Shown: piece after piece, positions 24,816 to 33,284 of the stretch | How positions within the stretch are numbered: the first letter of the stretch is position 1 | How the letters are laid out: every line of letters begins with the position of its first letter | Assembly: GCA_030549835.1 (NCBI GenBank) | Contig: JAUQQR010000011.1 | Coordinates: 1 to 40,515, forward strand | Direction of reading: 5' to 3' | DNA length: 40,515 nucleotides | From: Thermoproteota archaeon | Lineage (GTDB): Archaea; Thermoproteota; Thermoprotei_A; Sulfolobales; Acidilobaceae | Notes under the pieces: model-generated | The model's input: the letters and a program-made list of their open reading frames with translations, nothing else | Told to the model about the DNA's origin: nothing | Databases searched by the model: none | Position numbers and translations under genes: made by a program

Positions 24816-25772
24816 TTGAGTAATGTTGCCGTTAAGATAATTAACTTGGTTAAAAAGTTTGGCAATGTCACTGCTGTTAATAACTTAAACTTAGATATCT
24901 ATGAGGGTGAGATTTTTGGACTCCTAGGACCTAATGGTTCTGGTAAGACTACTACACTACTCATTATAACTACAGTTTATAAACCTACATCTGGAGACGT
25001 TGAAATCTACGGATATAGTGTTACTAGACATGGCGATATTGTTAGGAGGCTTGTCGGTATAGCTTTCCAGGAGCCTAAAGCTTTATGGGTTGATAATCCC
25101 TACGAGTTGCTACTATGGCATGCTATGGTTGTAGGTTATAGTGTAATAGGTGCTAGGAGGGTTATAAGAGATATTATGGAGGAGTTAGACCTATGGGAGC
25201 ATAGAGGTAAATTTATCTCAGAGTTGAGTGGTGGGACTAGGAAGAAGGTTGAGATAGCTAAGCTATTCATACAGAAGCCTAAGATAGCCATCTTTGATGA
25301 ACCAACAGCTCAGCTAGATGTAACTACAAAGCATAGAGTCTGGGATAAGATTAAAGCATTAAGAGATGAGGGTAGTACAATCATAGTAGCTACTAATGAT
25401 ATGTTAGAAGCTGAAAGATTAGCAGATAGAATAGCGATAATACATAAAGGTACACTAAAAGCTCTAGGAACCCCCTCAGAGCTTAAAGATAGAATACCCG
25501 GTGGAGATATAATCGAGCTTAGAGTAGACAATAGGATTCCTGATGGCATAGTTAAATCTCTAATTGAGGCTATTGAAGCTCGAAAACTCGACTATAGTGA
25601 TGGAGTTATTAGAGCATATGTTAATAGAGGAGAAGAGAAGATAGCAATAGCTATAGACATACTGTCACGTAATAATATTAAGGTGAGGAGTGTATCATTA
25701 AAAGAGCCTACATTAGATGATGTATTCTTCTACTTCACTGGAGCTAGACTAGAGGAAGGTAGGATACAGTAA
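24816..25772 (+). CDS. ABC-2 type exporter, ATP-binding subunit
   Basis: 318 residues. Walker A is 'GPNGSGKTT' (38-46), Q-loop 'IAFQEP', signature 'ELSGGTRKK' (136-144), Walker B 'IAIFDEPT' (157-164) and D-loop 'AQLD'. The switch histidine is absent: the segment reads 'VATNDMLEAERLADRI' with Asn194 where DrrA-like ATPases have His. A C-terminal regulatory domain of about 100 residues follows. TTG 24816 starts an operon with two permeases (TAATG overlap with the first). Substrate unknown; relatives export drugs, lipids or peptides. Confidence 0.9.
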   Translation: MSNVAVKIINLVKKFGNVTAVNNLNLDIYEGEIFGLLGPNGSGKTTTLLIITTVYKPTSGDVEIYGYSVTRHGDIVRRLVGIAFQEPKALWVDNPYELLLWHAMVVGYSVIGARRVIRDIMEELDLWEHRGKFISELSGGTRKKVEIAKLFIQKPKIAIFDEPTAQLDVTTKHRVWDKIKALRDEGSTIIVATNDMLEAERLADRIAIIHKGTLKALGTPSELKDRIPGGDIIELRVDNRIPDGIVKSLIEAIEARKLDYSDGVIRAYVNRGEEKIAIAIDILSRNNIKVRSVSLKEPTLDDVFFYFTGARLEEGRIQ

Positions 25773-26578
25773 TGGATATTAGAGAAGATATTAGAGCATT
25801 ACTACTAGTAATCCTATGGGATATTAGGAAGCTTGGTAGATATAAATTCTTCCTCGCTATGAGGTTTGCATGGTTTCTCTTACAAGTCCTAGTTTTCGGC
25901 TTACTTGTAGCTAAGATGGTTTCTATTAGAGGTCCTCTAGGCGTTATAGACTACTATAAGTTCTATATTATTGGTGCCTATGTTGCTGTACTATTCTCTA
26001 TGTCTATGCTTAGAGGACATGAGATTGTAGAGGAGCTTGAAGACGGGCTTATAGATTATCAGTTATCATTACCAATAAAGAGGAGGATTCTAGCTATTGG
26101 TAGAGCTCTAGGAGGGGGTATTGCCTCATTTATATACTCTATACCTATGATGATAGTAATAGTCTTAATCTTAGGCGTTAATAGTATATCAGCTGTATTG
26201 GCTATAGCCTTATTTTCTCTAATCTTCGCTTCTAGTCTTGTAGGCTTAGCTATGAGTATAGCTTTAATTATTAGATCCAGTGATAGGCTAGATATTCTAA
26301 TGGGTATCTCAGACTCACTACTAGTAAGACTTAGTACAGTATTCTACCCCATAATAGCCTTAAGTTCAATAGCCATATACTACTACATAGCCAAAATTAA
26401 CCCTGTAAGCTACTTAACTGATATGATAAGGTATATAGCAACACCTGAAGACGTTTCAGGGATAACTGTATCAGATCCTCATATCATGGTAGTATTCCTA
26501 GTCGGATTTGCCATAGCCTCTATGTTATCAGCACTCTTGCTCCTAGACAAGAGAATTGAGGGAGGTTATAGTAGATGA
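25772..26578 (+). CDS. ABC-2 type permease, first subunit
   Basis: 268 residues and six predicted helices. It has the ABC-2 layout with a cytoplasmic 'EELEDGLIDYQLSLPIKRR' coupling segment after helix 2 ('LPIKRR' is the usual elbow before the next helices). It pairs with the next gene as a heterodimeric pore driven by the ATPase at 24816. Its stop overlaps the next start (ATGA). Confidence 0.85.
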   Translation: MDIREDIRALLLVILWDIRKLGRYKFFLAMRFAWFLLQVLVFGLLVAKMVSIRGPLGVIDYYKFYIIGAYVAVLFSMSMLRGHEIVEELEDGLIDYQLSLPIKRRILAIGRALGGGIASFIYSIPMMIVIVLILGVNSISAVLAIALFSLIFASSLVGLAMSIALIIRSSDRLDILMGISDSLLVRLSTVFYPIIALSSIAIYYYIAKINPVSYLTDMIRYIATPEDVSGITVSDPHIMVVFLVGFAIASMLSALLLLDKRIEGGYSR

Positions 26579-27351
26579 TATACCCGAGAATTATAACTAT
26601 AATAGCTTATAGGGATCTCCAGAGATTCTGGAAGTATAAGTGGTGGCTTGCAGGACTAGTAGCTATGAACCTAGCAGATCTCTTTATATTTGCTCTCATA
26701 TTTAGAGGTATAGTTAGGAGAGACATAGTACCAGACTACTTCTACTTCTTAGCTCCAGGTATAGCTTCTATCTCTGCTTTTGCAGCAGCATTCACTATTG
26801 GTAGAGAGGTTATGATGGAGCTACGGAGAGCCTTCCACCATTATCTTTTAAGTCTACCATTCTCGAGACTCGAGCTTGTAGCGGGTAGAGTAGTTAGCGG
26901 TATAGTTAGGGGATTTATATACCAGATCCCCTTCATAATCCTACTCATAGTTATAGCTAAGACACCTAGCTTTCTTGATCTCCTAATAGTAGTTTCAACG
27001 ACTATAATGGTTACAGCCTCAATGTCAAGCTTATCAATAGCCATCTCAACACTAGTTAAAAGTCTAGAGTTTCAGGCAACAATTAGAAGTCTAGTGTACT
27101 TTATAATCTTCTTTATGTCTAACGTATTCTACCCTGAAAGCATAGTAAGGTTAAGATTCCCAGAAATCATATACATTATGGTAGTAAATAACCCTATATC
27201 AATAGCTACAACTATCTATAGAGATATATTCACCCCACATGTAATACATGAGACTTACTCCATTGAAGTTTTAATAGCTAAATTAGCTATATGGACAGCT
27301 ATACTAGTAGCTACCGGATCAATACTATATATGAGGAATCTTCAAAGGTAA
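26575..27351 (+). CDS. ABC-2 type permease, second subunit
   Basis: 258 residues, six helices, the same architecture as its partner: 'MELRRAFHHYLLSLPFSRLE' is the coupling segment and 'NNPISIATTIYRDIF' a late cytoplasmic loop. It starts at ATG 26575 after GGAGG and overlaps the first permease by four bases. It overlaps tail-to-tail by about ten bases with the flavin reductase gene on the other strand. Confidence 0.85.
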   Translation: MIYPRIITIIAYRDLQRFWKYKWWLAGLVAMNLADLFIFALIFRGIVRRDIVPDYFYFLAPGIASISAFAAAFTIGREVMMELRRAFHHYLLSLPFSRLELVAGRVVSGIVRGFIYQIPFIILLIVIAKTPSFLDLLIVVSTTIMVTASMSSLSIAISTLVKSLEFQATIRSLVYFIIFFMSNVFYPESIVRLRFPEIIYIMVVNNPISIATTIYRDIFTPHVIHETYSIEVLIAKLAIWTAILVATGSILYMRNLQR

Positions 27352-28118
27352 GCCTTCCTCCTCAACTCCTCATAATAATAAGCGGTATCACTAGGATCAA
27401 GATTATATTCTTTAAGAACACCAGCTAACTCATGGAGTACTTTCCTCCTACTCCTGCCAGCCATACTCTTAAATATTCCCTCTAGGGTATCTAAAATCTT
27501 AAATCTCATAGATGCTACTTCTCTTAGATCTCCTGGAGCATACTCAATTTCGGTAAACTCGAAGTCCCTACATTTAACGTATAATCTCTTAACCTTATCC
27601 GGTCTTCTAGTTCTACCTAGATACATTAATGGCTTATAATCTCTTAACATCCACATACCATTAAAATCTTCTATAGCATATGCTGACCTAACTTCTCCTA
27701 CTATTAAGTCATGGTCGCCAACCTCTACTATCCTAGATAGTTCAAGCTCGAGTGAAGCAGAAGAATCTAGTAATATAGGTGCTCTAAGGACTTCTCCTCT
27801 ACCGATGTTAAATCCTGCAACTATAATCTTATTTGGATAGAATCTCTCTGAAATATCGCCGAGATATGGAGTCTTGTTAATGAGGCTTGAATCTATAAAG
27901 TTAATAGAGTAAATCCTAGATTTTAGGATAAGCTTATATGTGAACCTTTCAGGAGCCACTGCTACTCCTATAAGGAACGGTTTAAATGATAGCTGTGTCC
28001 ACCATGCAGCCATCATCCCGCTTACTCTACCATCATATTCAGCTAATACAATGGTTGGAACTGTGGGGTATAATATTCTCTCAGCTAAATCTAGGTCTAC
28101 TCTCTTAAGCTTACTCAA
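27342..28118 (-). CDS. Flavin reductase-like FMN-binding protein with C-terminal helical extension
   Basis: 258 residues. The first roughly 170 fit the flavin-reductase split barrel: 'PTVPTIVLAEYDGRVSGMMA', 'FKPFLIGVAVAPERFTYKLI', 'YSINFIDSS', 'GDHDLIVGEV'. A further 80 residues are helical and charged with no match I recognise. It overlaps by eight bases the ferredoxin gene upstream, so the two are likely partners, with ferredoxin giving electrons to the flavin. Physiological substrate unknown. Confidence 0.8.
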   Translation of the reverse strand: MSKLKRVDLDLAERILYPTVPTIVLAEYDGRVSGMMAAWWTQLSFKPFLIGVAVAPERFTYKLILKSRIYSINFIDSSLINKTPYLGDISERFYPNKIIVAGFNIGRGEVLRAPILLDSSASLELELSRIVEVGDHDLIVGEVRSAYAIEDFNGMWMLRDYKPLMYLGRTRRPDKVKRLYVKCRDFEFTEIEYAPGDLREVASMRFKILDTLEGIFKSMAGRSRRKVLHELAGVLKEYNLDPSDTAYYYEELRRKAYL

Positions 28119-28356
28119 TTCTAGCCCACCTTATAATCTCTACTGGACAATTCTCATAGGCTGCTATAATACATTCTTCTAAATCCCCGCTTACAACTCC
28201 TTCATTAAAGTTAAGTTTATCTGTTCTCCACATATCCTTAATAATTACTTTCCCATCCTCTCTACTAATCTCAAAAACTTCTCTACATAGCACTGTACAG
28301 ACCATCTCTGATATACAAGCTTCCCGAGACTCAATCCAAACTTTAATTCTGCTCAT
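28111..28356 (-). CDS. Single-cluster ferredoxin of the Pyrococcus furiosus type
   Basis: 81 residues. The pattern C14-x2-E17-x2-C20-x3-C24 ... C62-x7-C70-P matches P. furiosus ferredoxin: three cluster cysteines (C14, C20, C70), a disulfide pair (C24, C62), and an acidic residue at the position of Asp14. Here that residue is Glu17. The cluster may be [4Fe-4S] with carboxylate ligation or readily interconvert with [3Fe-4S]. It is co-transcribed with the flavin reductase-like gene. Confidence 0.85.
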   Translation of the reverse strand: MSRIKVWIESREACISEMVCTVLCREVFEISREDGKVIIKDMWRTDKLNFNEGVVSGDLEECIIAAYENCPVEIIRWARIE

Positions 28357-28428
28357 TACCCTCTTACACCCTAATAGCCTACTAAGATTTAAACTTTAAA
28401 CCCTTTAAAATCAATCTAATTAATTACG

Positions 28429-29211
28429 GTGCTAGTCTTGTCGGTTTATGAAGAAGAGATTGGTGGATTCATATTCAGAGAATACGTAGACATAGGCAAG
28501 CCTAAGTTCATGATAGTTGGCTTGCCAGATGTTGGTCTTGTTGGTGAGATAGCTGTTCTACACATGATAAGATCCCTAGGATTTACTAATAAGGTTGGAA
28601 TTGATAGCTATACCCTACTACCTCCAGTAGCTGTGGTTAAAGGTGGTGAAGGCTTATGCCCTATCAGGGTATACGGTGATGGCGATGGCCGTATAGTTGC
28701 TTTAGTAACTGATATAGCTTTAAGTTCTAGGAGTATTGTTCCACTATCTTTAGCCCTAGTAGAGTATGTTAGGCTAAGAGGAATAGAGTATATTATAGGT
28801 CTTACAGGTATTGTTAATCCTGAGAGAGCAGAACTCTTAAAACCTACAGTGTACTGGGTTGCTAGCACATATGATGCTATAAAGCTAGGCTATAATATAC
28901 CTGAAGCTAAGAGAGTTGAAGAGGGCTATATTGTAGGTCCATACGCGATTATACTTAAAGAATCTATAAGGAGGAGAGTTAATACATTAATATTAATGGC
29001 TGACTCCTTCCTAGACATTCCAGATCCTGAGGCTGCAGCAACACTATTAAGAGCATTATCGAGAATCATAGGTTTAGATATTCCTGTAGATAAGTTAATA
29101 GAGGAAGGTGAACTTGTAAAGATTAGACTTAAAGAGTTAATGAAAGAAACTAGAAGTACTCTAGCTAGGATAGGTAAGGGCTACGAGTATAGAACACCAA
29201 TAGTATACTAG
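28429..29211 (+). CDS. PAC2-family (proteasome assembly chaperone-like) protein
   Basis: 260 residues. PAC2-fold segments: 'FMIVGLPDVGLVGEIAVLHM', 'LLPPVAVVKGGE', 'IIGLTGIVNPER', 'VGPYAIILKE' and 'LILMADSFLDIPDPEAAATL'. Archaeal PAC2-family proteins are thought to aid proteasome or other complex assembly; the function of this copy is not proven. Start is GTG 28429. The small heat-shock gene follows 14 bases after the stop, which fits a protein quality-control pair. Confidence 0.82.
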   Translation: MLVLSVYEEEIGGFIFREYVDIGKPKFMIVGLPDVGLVGEIAVLHMIRSLGFTNKVGIDSYTLLPPVAVVKGGEGLCPIRVYGDGDGRIVALVTDIALSSRSIVPLSLALVEYVRLRGIEYIIGLTGIVNPERAELLKPTVYWVASTYDAIKLGYNIPEAKRVEEGYIVGPYAIILKESIRRRVNTLILMADSFLDIPDPEAAATLLRALSRIIGLDIPVDKLIEEGELVKIRLKELMKETRSTLARIGKGYEYRTPIVY

Positions 29212-29225
29212 AGTTGGTGTATATT

Positions 29226-29711
29226 ATGATAGCATACTATGATCCATTTGAGCTAGCTAGGAAGAGAATATTTAAGGCTATAAGAGAAGCTATGAGAGAG
29301 TTTGAGAGAGAATTTGAGGAATTAGAGGAGATGGCAGAGGAGTATATGAGAGAAGTACATGAACTAGAAAAAATATTTGAAGATAGAATAGATGAGATTA
29401 GAAGAGGATATACAGAACCTCTATCAACAATAATAGATAAAGAAGATAAGCTTTTACTAGTCATAGAAGCTCCAGAGGCTAGAGAAGATACAATAGAAGT
29501 TACGGTAACAGAGGATAAGATAAGAGTAGAAGGTAAAATTGATAAGAGTAAAGTAGAGAAAGCACTAGGAAAACATATATACACTAAAAAATTAGAAATG
29601 GTAAAAGGAGAGTATAAGCTACCATACAAGCTAGACCCATCAAAAGTAAGAATAGAGAAGCGTGGAAATAAAATACATATATGGATACCAAAACAACCAG
29701 AAACCTATTAA
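29226..29711 (+). CDS. Small heat-shock protein (Hsp20/alpha-crystallin family)
   Basis: About 161 residues from ATG 29226. The N-terminal 65 residues are helical and strongly acidic/basic ('REFEREFEELEEMAEEYMRE'), coiled-coil-like. The alpha-crystallin domain follows ('LLVIEAPEAREDTIEVTVTE', 'IRVEGKID', 'YTKKLEMVKGEYKLP'), ending with an I-x-I-like 'HIWIPK'. It acts as an ATP-independent holdase. Upstream in-frame TTG 29214 is possible, but GGTG six to nine bases before ATG 29226 favours the shorter form. Confidence 0.85.
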   Translation: MIAYYDPFELARKRIFKAIREAMREFEREFEELEEMAEEYMREVHELEKIFEDRIDEIRRGYTEPLSTIIDKEDKLLLVIEAPEAREDTIEVTVTEDKIRVEGKIDKSKVEKALGKHIYTKKLEMVKGEYKLPYKLDPSKVRIEKRGNKIHIWIPKQPETY

Positions 29712-29738
29712 ACCTCAATAACAATAGTACTATATGGC

Positions 29739-29827
29739 GCCGGGGTGCCCGAGCGGACTAAGGGGACGGGCTGGAGACCCGTTGCCCCTCTGGGGGCGCG
29801 CGGGTTCGAATCCCGCCCCCGGCGCCA
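29739..29827 (+). tRNA. tRNA-Ser (anticodon GGA)
   Basis: Class II tRNA. Acceptor GCCGGGG pairs with CCCCGGC (29817-29823), discriminator G29824, encoded CCA. The anticodon stem ACGGG/CCCGT encloses loop CTGGAGA (anticodon GGA). A long variable arm and T-arm GCGGG-TTCGAAT-CCCGC are present. No intron. Confidence 0.95.
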
Positions 29828-29831
29828 TGAT

Positions 29832-29909
29832 GGGGCCGTAGTCTAGCCTGGCTAGGATGCAGGGCTTGGGCCCCTGTGGTCCCGGGTTCAAATCCCGGCG
29901 GCCCCACCA
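29832..29909 (+). tRNA. tRNA-Pro (anticodon TGG)
   Basis: Acceptor GGGGCCG pairs with CGGCCCC, discriminator A29906, encoded CCA. The anticodon stem CAGGG/CCCTG encloses CTTGGGC (anticodon TGG). The T-arm has GGTTCAAATCC. It lies four bases after the tRNA-Ser CCA, so the two are surely co-transcribed. Confidence 0.95.
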
Positions 29910-29952
29910 TATAGAGCTAAGTGCGTTACGAGATTATTTTGAGTTTAGAGTT

Positions 29953-30123
29953 TTAGTCAATTATGGGCATTTCATGTGTACTTGTTTTATCCTTTACACA
30001 TTTCATAGCGCATTCTAAGTATTCATCTAGGCTTTTTGAGTTACAGAAGCAGTTGGCGTCACATTCGCTTTCAAAATAGTAGTCTTCTGGTAATATTTCT
30101 TTGCATGATTCTGGTATATCCAT
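29953..30123 (-). CDS. Cys-rich 56-residue protein, last gene of the feo operon
   Basis: ATG 30123 lies 17 bases after the FeoB stop, with AAGGAGATC properly spaced. The protein is acidic and soluble, with six cysteines: Cys7, Cys21-x3-Cys25-x-Cys27, and Cys38-x3-Cys42, plus one late His. I do not recognise a family. Position and size suggest an analogue of FeoC (small regulator of FeoB) or a metal-binding accessory factor, but the sequence is not the winged-helix FeoC of enterobacteria. Too short to appear in many gene calls; the ribosome-binding site and Cys pattern argue that it is real. Confidence 0.65.
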   Translation of the reverse strand: MDIPESCKEILPEDYYFESECDANCFCNSKSLDEYLECAMKCVKDKTSTHEMPIID

Positions 30124-30140
30124 ATTTGATCTCCTTGCGT

Positions 30141-32276
30141 CTATGTTATAAGCTGTGCTAATATATTGTATACTATTATTGATGCTATGTATGCTGATAT
30201 TAATCCTAGGATTACTGCTACTGCTGCTATCTTTACTCTTCTAGATTCACTGTATATAGTAGCTACTGTTGCTAAACATGGTGTATATAATGCTATTATA
30301 ATTATGAGAGCTATTGTAGACGCGTCAGATAAGGCTAGTGACTCTATCGCCCTAATTGGGTGTTCTATTCCCGTAGCTACTACTATTGAGCTTAGAACTA
30401 TCTCTTTGGCTATGAAGCCGGTTATGAGAGCGTATACTATTATCCAGCTATGCTCTCCTCTAATACCTAGTGGTTCTAGTAGTGGTGCTAGGAGATTTGA
30501 TATATTAGCTGCTATACTCTCAGCTGGGTCATCTGTATAATCTAGGCTTAGGGTTGTATGTGTTAGAATCCATGATATCAATGCTCCAATAAATATTATT
30601 GTCCCAGCCCTTACTAGGAAATGTTTTAACCTAGACCAGGATAGCCACCATAAAACTCTAGGTATAGGCTTATGCATACTAGGTATTTCTATTAAGAGTA
30701 TTGGCTTAGAACTATTCTTAGCTAGCTTATCTAGAGTATAGCTTAAGATAGCAAGTGACGTAAATGAAATTATATAGGCTATGATTAAAGCAGCTATACT
30801 AATAAATCCTTTTAAAGCAGACGCTAAGGCTACAAATACTATAAGCCTAGCCTGACATGGTATTAGGGGGAGTAGCATGTATAACTTAAATCTCTCCCAT
30901 ATACTAGGAATAGCTCTTAAAGACATTAAACCTGCAACATTACAACCTAAACATAATATTGAAGGGAATATTGAGTGACCTGAGAAGCCGAATTTGCAAG
31001 TATATAAGTGTAAGCTAGTAGCAAATCTAGGAGCTAAACCTGAGTCTTCTAATATGGCGAGAATTAACGCTACGGTTAATATTAGTGGAGCAAAGAATAA
31101 GACAGCACTAACACCTCCAATAATACCATCAATAATCAGGCTCTGAAGCCAGGTTGGAACGGGTTCTAGTAGGCTTCCAGTAGACTCTACTATTACGTTT
31201 ATAATACTCTCCATTACACCAGATATGCTATAAGTCTCAATTAACTCGGAGAAGTTAGAGAAGCCTATAGCATCTAAGATTATATTTAGAGGGAAACCAG
31301 TATTAATGGTAAATGCTAGAGTGAGTAATCCTAAAAGCACAGTTAGAGATATTATAGGTGATAGTCTTGGATTGAGAAGTAGCTTATCAACGTCATATGA
31401 GCTCTTCACGCCTCTATCATTGATTCTAAGTTTCGATACTGTAATATTACGTGAAGCTATGCTACTAGTATACTTGAACCTAGACTCTACTATTAAATCT
31501 GCTGGGTCTCTACCTATTATACTCTTAGCTTCTACTCTAAGTTTTCTTGCATAATCTACTATATCACTATAACCTTTACCTATAAGCATCTGTTCAATAT
31601 AGGAATCACCTTCTAGTAGCTTAATAGCTATCCATCTAATATTAACTTCTTCTAATAAACTTGTAGCTTTAAGCTTTAGTATTAAATCGTTTATGTACTG
31701 TTCTAATAATCCATAGTCTATTACTATAGCCTCTCTGCCTCTAGATTTATAAGTATTTACTATGGCCTCTAAGACATCTCTTAGACCTAAACCTGAGACT
31801 ATAGATGTTGGTACTATTGTAGTCTTAAGCTCTTTAGATAATCCCTCAACATTAATATGGATACCCCTACTGTGAGCTAAATCTAGCTTAGTAATAACTA
31901 CTATAACGTTACCTGTAAACTCGAGGAGCTGAACTGCTAAATTTAATGACCTCACAGGATTAGATCCATCAACAAGGGCTAGTATAATGTGAGGCTTAAC
32001 TTGTAAGAGGTTAAACTTAATAATGCTACCCGTTACTCCTCCCTCACTAAGACTATATACTCCAGGCATATCTACAAATATAATTTCATATCCGTTAAAC
32101 CTAGTCTTACCAATACTAACTTCAACTGTAGTACCAGGCCAGTTAGCAACCTCCACATTGCCTCTTGTTAATGAGTTGAAGAGAGCGCTCTTACCTACAT
32201 TAGGAAATCCCAAGATGCTAACATAAACACCGCTACTAGATCTCTCCAAGACACCTGTATGACTATGCATTACCAC
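30141..32276 (-). CDS. feoB: Ferrous iron transporter FeoB
   Basis: 711 residues from GTG 32276; ATG 32270, overlapping the FeoA stop (TAATG), is the likelier start (709). N-terminal G domain: G1 'GFPNVGKS' (23-30), 'NWPGTTVEV' switch, G3 'DMPGVYSLSEGG', G4 'TKLD'. A helical spacer domain follows, then the membrane part with two Gate motifs ('FGFSGHSIFPSILCLGCNVAG' region, and 'IYSESRR' near the end). It imports Fe2+ with GTPase-driven gating. Operon order is feoA-feoB-small Cys-rich protein. Confidence 0.93.
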   Translation of the reverse strand: MVMHSHTGVLERSSSGVYVSILGFPNVGKSALFNSLTRGNVEVANWPGTTVEVSIGKTRFNGYEIIFVDMPGVYSLSEGGVTGSIIKFNLLQVKPHIILALVDGSNPVRSLNLAVQLLEFTGNVIVVITKLDLAHSRGIHINVEGLSKELKTTIVPTSIVSGLGLRDVLEAIVNTYKSRGREAIVIDYGLLEQYINDLILKLKATSLLEEVNIRWIAIKLLEGDSYIEQMLIGKGYSDIVDYARKLRVEAKSIIGRDPADLIVESRFKYTSSIASRNITVSKLRINDRGVKSSYDVDKLLLNPRLSPIISLTVLLGLLTLAFTINTGFPLNIILDAIGFSNFSELIETYSISGVMESIINVIVESTGSLLEPVPTWLQSLIIDGIIGGVSAVLFFAPLILTVALILAILEDSGLAPRFATSLHLYTCKFGFSGHSIFPSILCLGCNVAGLMSLRAIPSIWERFKLYMLLPLIPCQARLIVFVALASALKGFISIAALIIAYIISFTSLAILSYTLDKLAKNSSKPILLIEIPSMHKPIPRVLWWLSWSRLKHFLVRAGTIIFIGALISWILTHTTLSLDYTDDPAESIAANISNLLAPLLEPLGIRGEHSWIIVYALITGFIAKEIVLSSIVVATGIEHPIRAIESLALSDASTIALIIIIALYTPCLATVATIYSESRRVKIAAVAVILGLISAYIASIIVYNILAQLIT

Positions 32277-32512
32277 ATTTCTTCAACCTCAACTAGAATC
32301 GAATCAGCAGTATCCCGACTTATAGCTATAAGAGACTCTTGAACCTCAACTATTACAGGACTAAACCCATCATTCCTTATAATCCTAATACTAGCACCTG
32401 GAAATAATCCCATATAGTAGAGCCTAAACTTCAACTCATCATCAACCTTAACTTCTCTAATAGTAACATTAACACTACCAGCTCTGGCTACACTAAGAGG
32501 CATAATAGCCAA
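32270..32512 (-). CDS. feoA: FeoA SH3-like protein
   Basis: About 78-81 residues with the FeoA core domain: 'LYYMGLFPGASIRII' and 'SPVIVEVQESLIAISRDTAD'. It binds FeoB and supports Fe2+ uptake. TTG 32512 and ATG 32503 are both in frame; neither has a strong ribosome-binding site. It is translationally coupled to feoB. Confidence 0.85.
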   Translation of the reverse strand: MAIMPLSVARAGSVNVTIREVKVDDELKFRLYYMGLFPGASIRIIRNDGFSPVIVEVQESLIAISRDTADSILVEVEEMW

Positions 32513-32707
32513 ACCATATCTCCCAATTTAAACTTGCTACCTAAAATCTAAAATTATATATTAATACATCCTATATATGTAGAAAAGATTTTACATATTA
32601 CTATTACTAGTAGTAAATAATATATGGTAGAATAAATTCTACTCTAGCTAATTTCATAGATACCTAGAGTCATAATATAATCATCTAGTATCATCAAGCC
32701 GTTTGCC

Positions 32708-32833
32708 CTAATTTTTCATTTCAATCACTTTCCATTCATTGTCACATCTAGGACATTCACCTCGCCTACGTGAATTTAGGTATCCACTTGGGTTCATGAG
32801 TGGCTGTTGAGCCCAACAAAATGGAGCTCCCAT
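32708..32833 (-). CDS. 41-residue putative zinc-ribbon protein or gene relic
   Basis: ATG 32833 to TAG 32708 encodes 'MGAPFCWAQQPLMN', then basic residues and a late CxxC, 'GECPRCDNEWKVIEMKN'. With Cys6 only three cysteines are present, so a full zinc site is not formed within one chain. An in-frame TAG directly precedes the ATG. GAGG lies about ten bases upstream. It sits in a decayed, gene-poor region, so it may be a fragment of a larger protein. No family recognised. Confidence 0.3.
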   Translation of the reverse strand: MGAPFCWAQQPLMNPSGYLNSRRRGECPRCDNEWKVIEMKN

Positions 32834-33056
32834 CTAGTTTAAGCCTCGTACAACTGTTTCTAGGTTCATATCAGGTAATGCTTACTCTTCTGCTATGATT
32901 ATTACATAGACTCTTTTCCCATGTAGGTTTCTTATCTTACCCTTACCTAGCGGGTAGAGTACTGTGCTCCATACTAATACCTTATTACACTACACTTTAC
33001 AAATTAGACAAACTATTGTTCATAAAATAGAAAAGATTATATGCATTACTCTACAG
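32834..33056. other. Gene-free AT-rich stretch
   Basis: I see no frame with codon structure, no RNA gene and no clear repeat here. It separates the feo operon side from the IS-remnant region. Confidence 0.4.
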
Positions 33057-33227
33057 TTTAAATGTGCGGAAACAGCCACCTGGCGAGAGAGTAGAGAGCT
33101 TATAAATGAAAGCTTCCCCCAAGGATAGCCCCTATTAGTACTCAAGATGCGGGGTGCCTAGGGGTCGCCCTGAGCGCCCACAGAGGGTGATGAAAGCCCA
33201 AGACAGATGCGGGGGAACAAGGGATGA
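33057..33227 (+). pseudogene. Decayed tnpB 3' tail with three nonsense codons
   Basis: One frame reads '...NESFPQG*PLLVLKMRGA*', then 'GSP*', then 'APTEGDESPRQMRGNKG' and TGA 33225-33227. The two late stops fall where Trp and Arg codons (TGG, CGA) would give a smooth tnpB-like C-terminus. The stop is followed by GGCTATGAAATCACC, similar to GCTATGAAACCCG beyond the tnpB tail at 33646. GC-rich hairpin-forming sequence stands out against the AT-rich surroundings. Probably an old IS200/IS605-type right end. Confidence 0.5.
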
Positions 33228-33284
33228 GGCTATGAAATCACCAGATATAAACCAATATAAGAGCTGAACCCCTGTAGCCTTAGC

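Noticed and set aside
29237-29629. A 130-residue Ser-rich minus-strand frame
   Set aside because: Antisense shadow of the Hsp20 gene caused by its Glu/Arg-rich codons.
33064-33260. C/D-box-like guide RNA (GTGATGA and CTGA motifs)
   Set aside because: The motifs are not in the order and spacing of a C/D sRNA and are better explained as part of a decayed tnpB tail.
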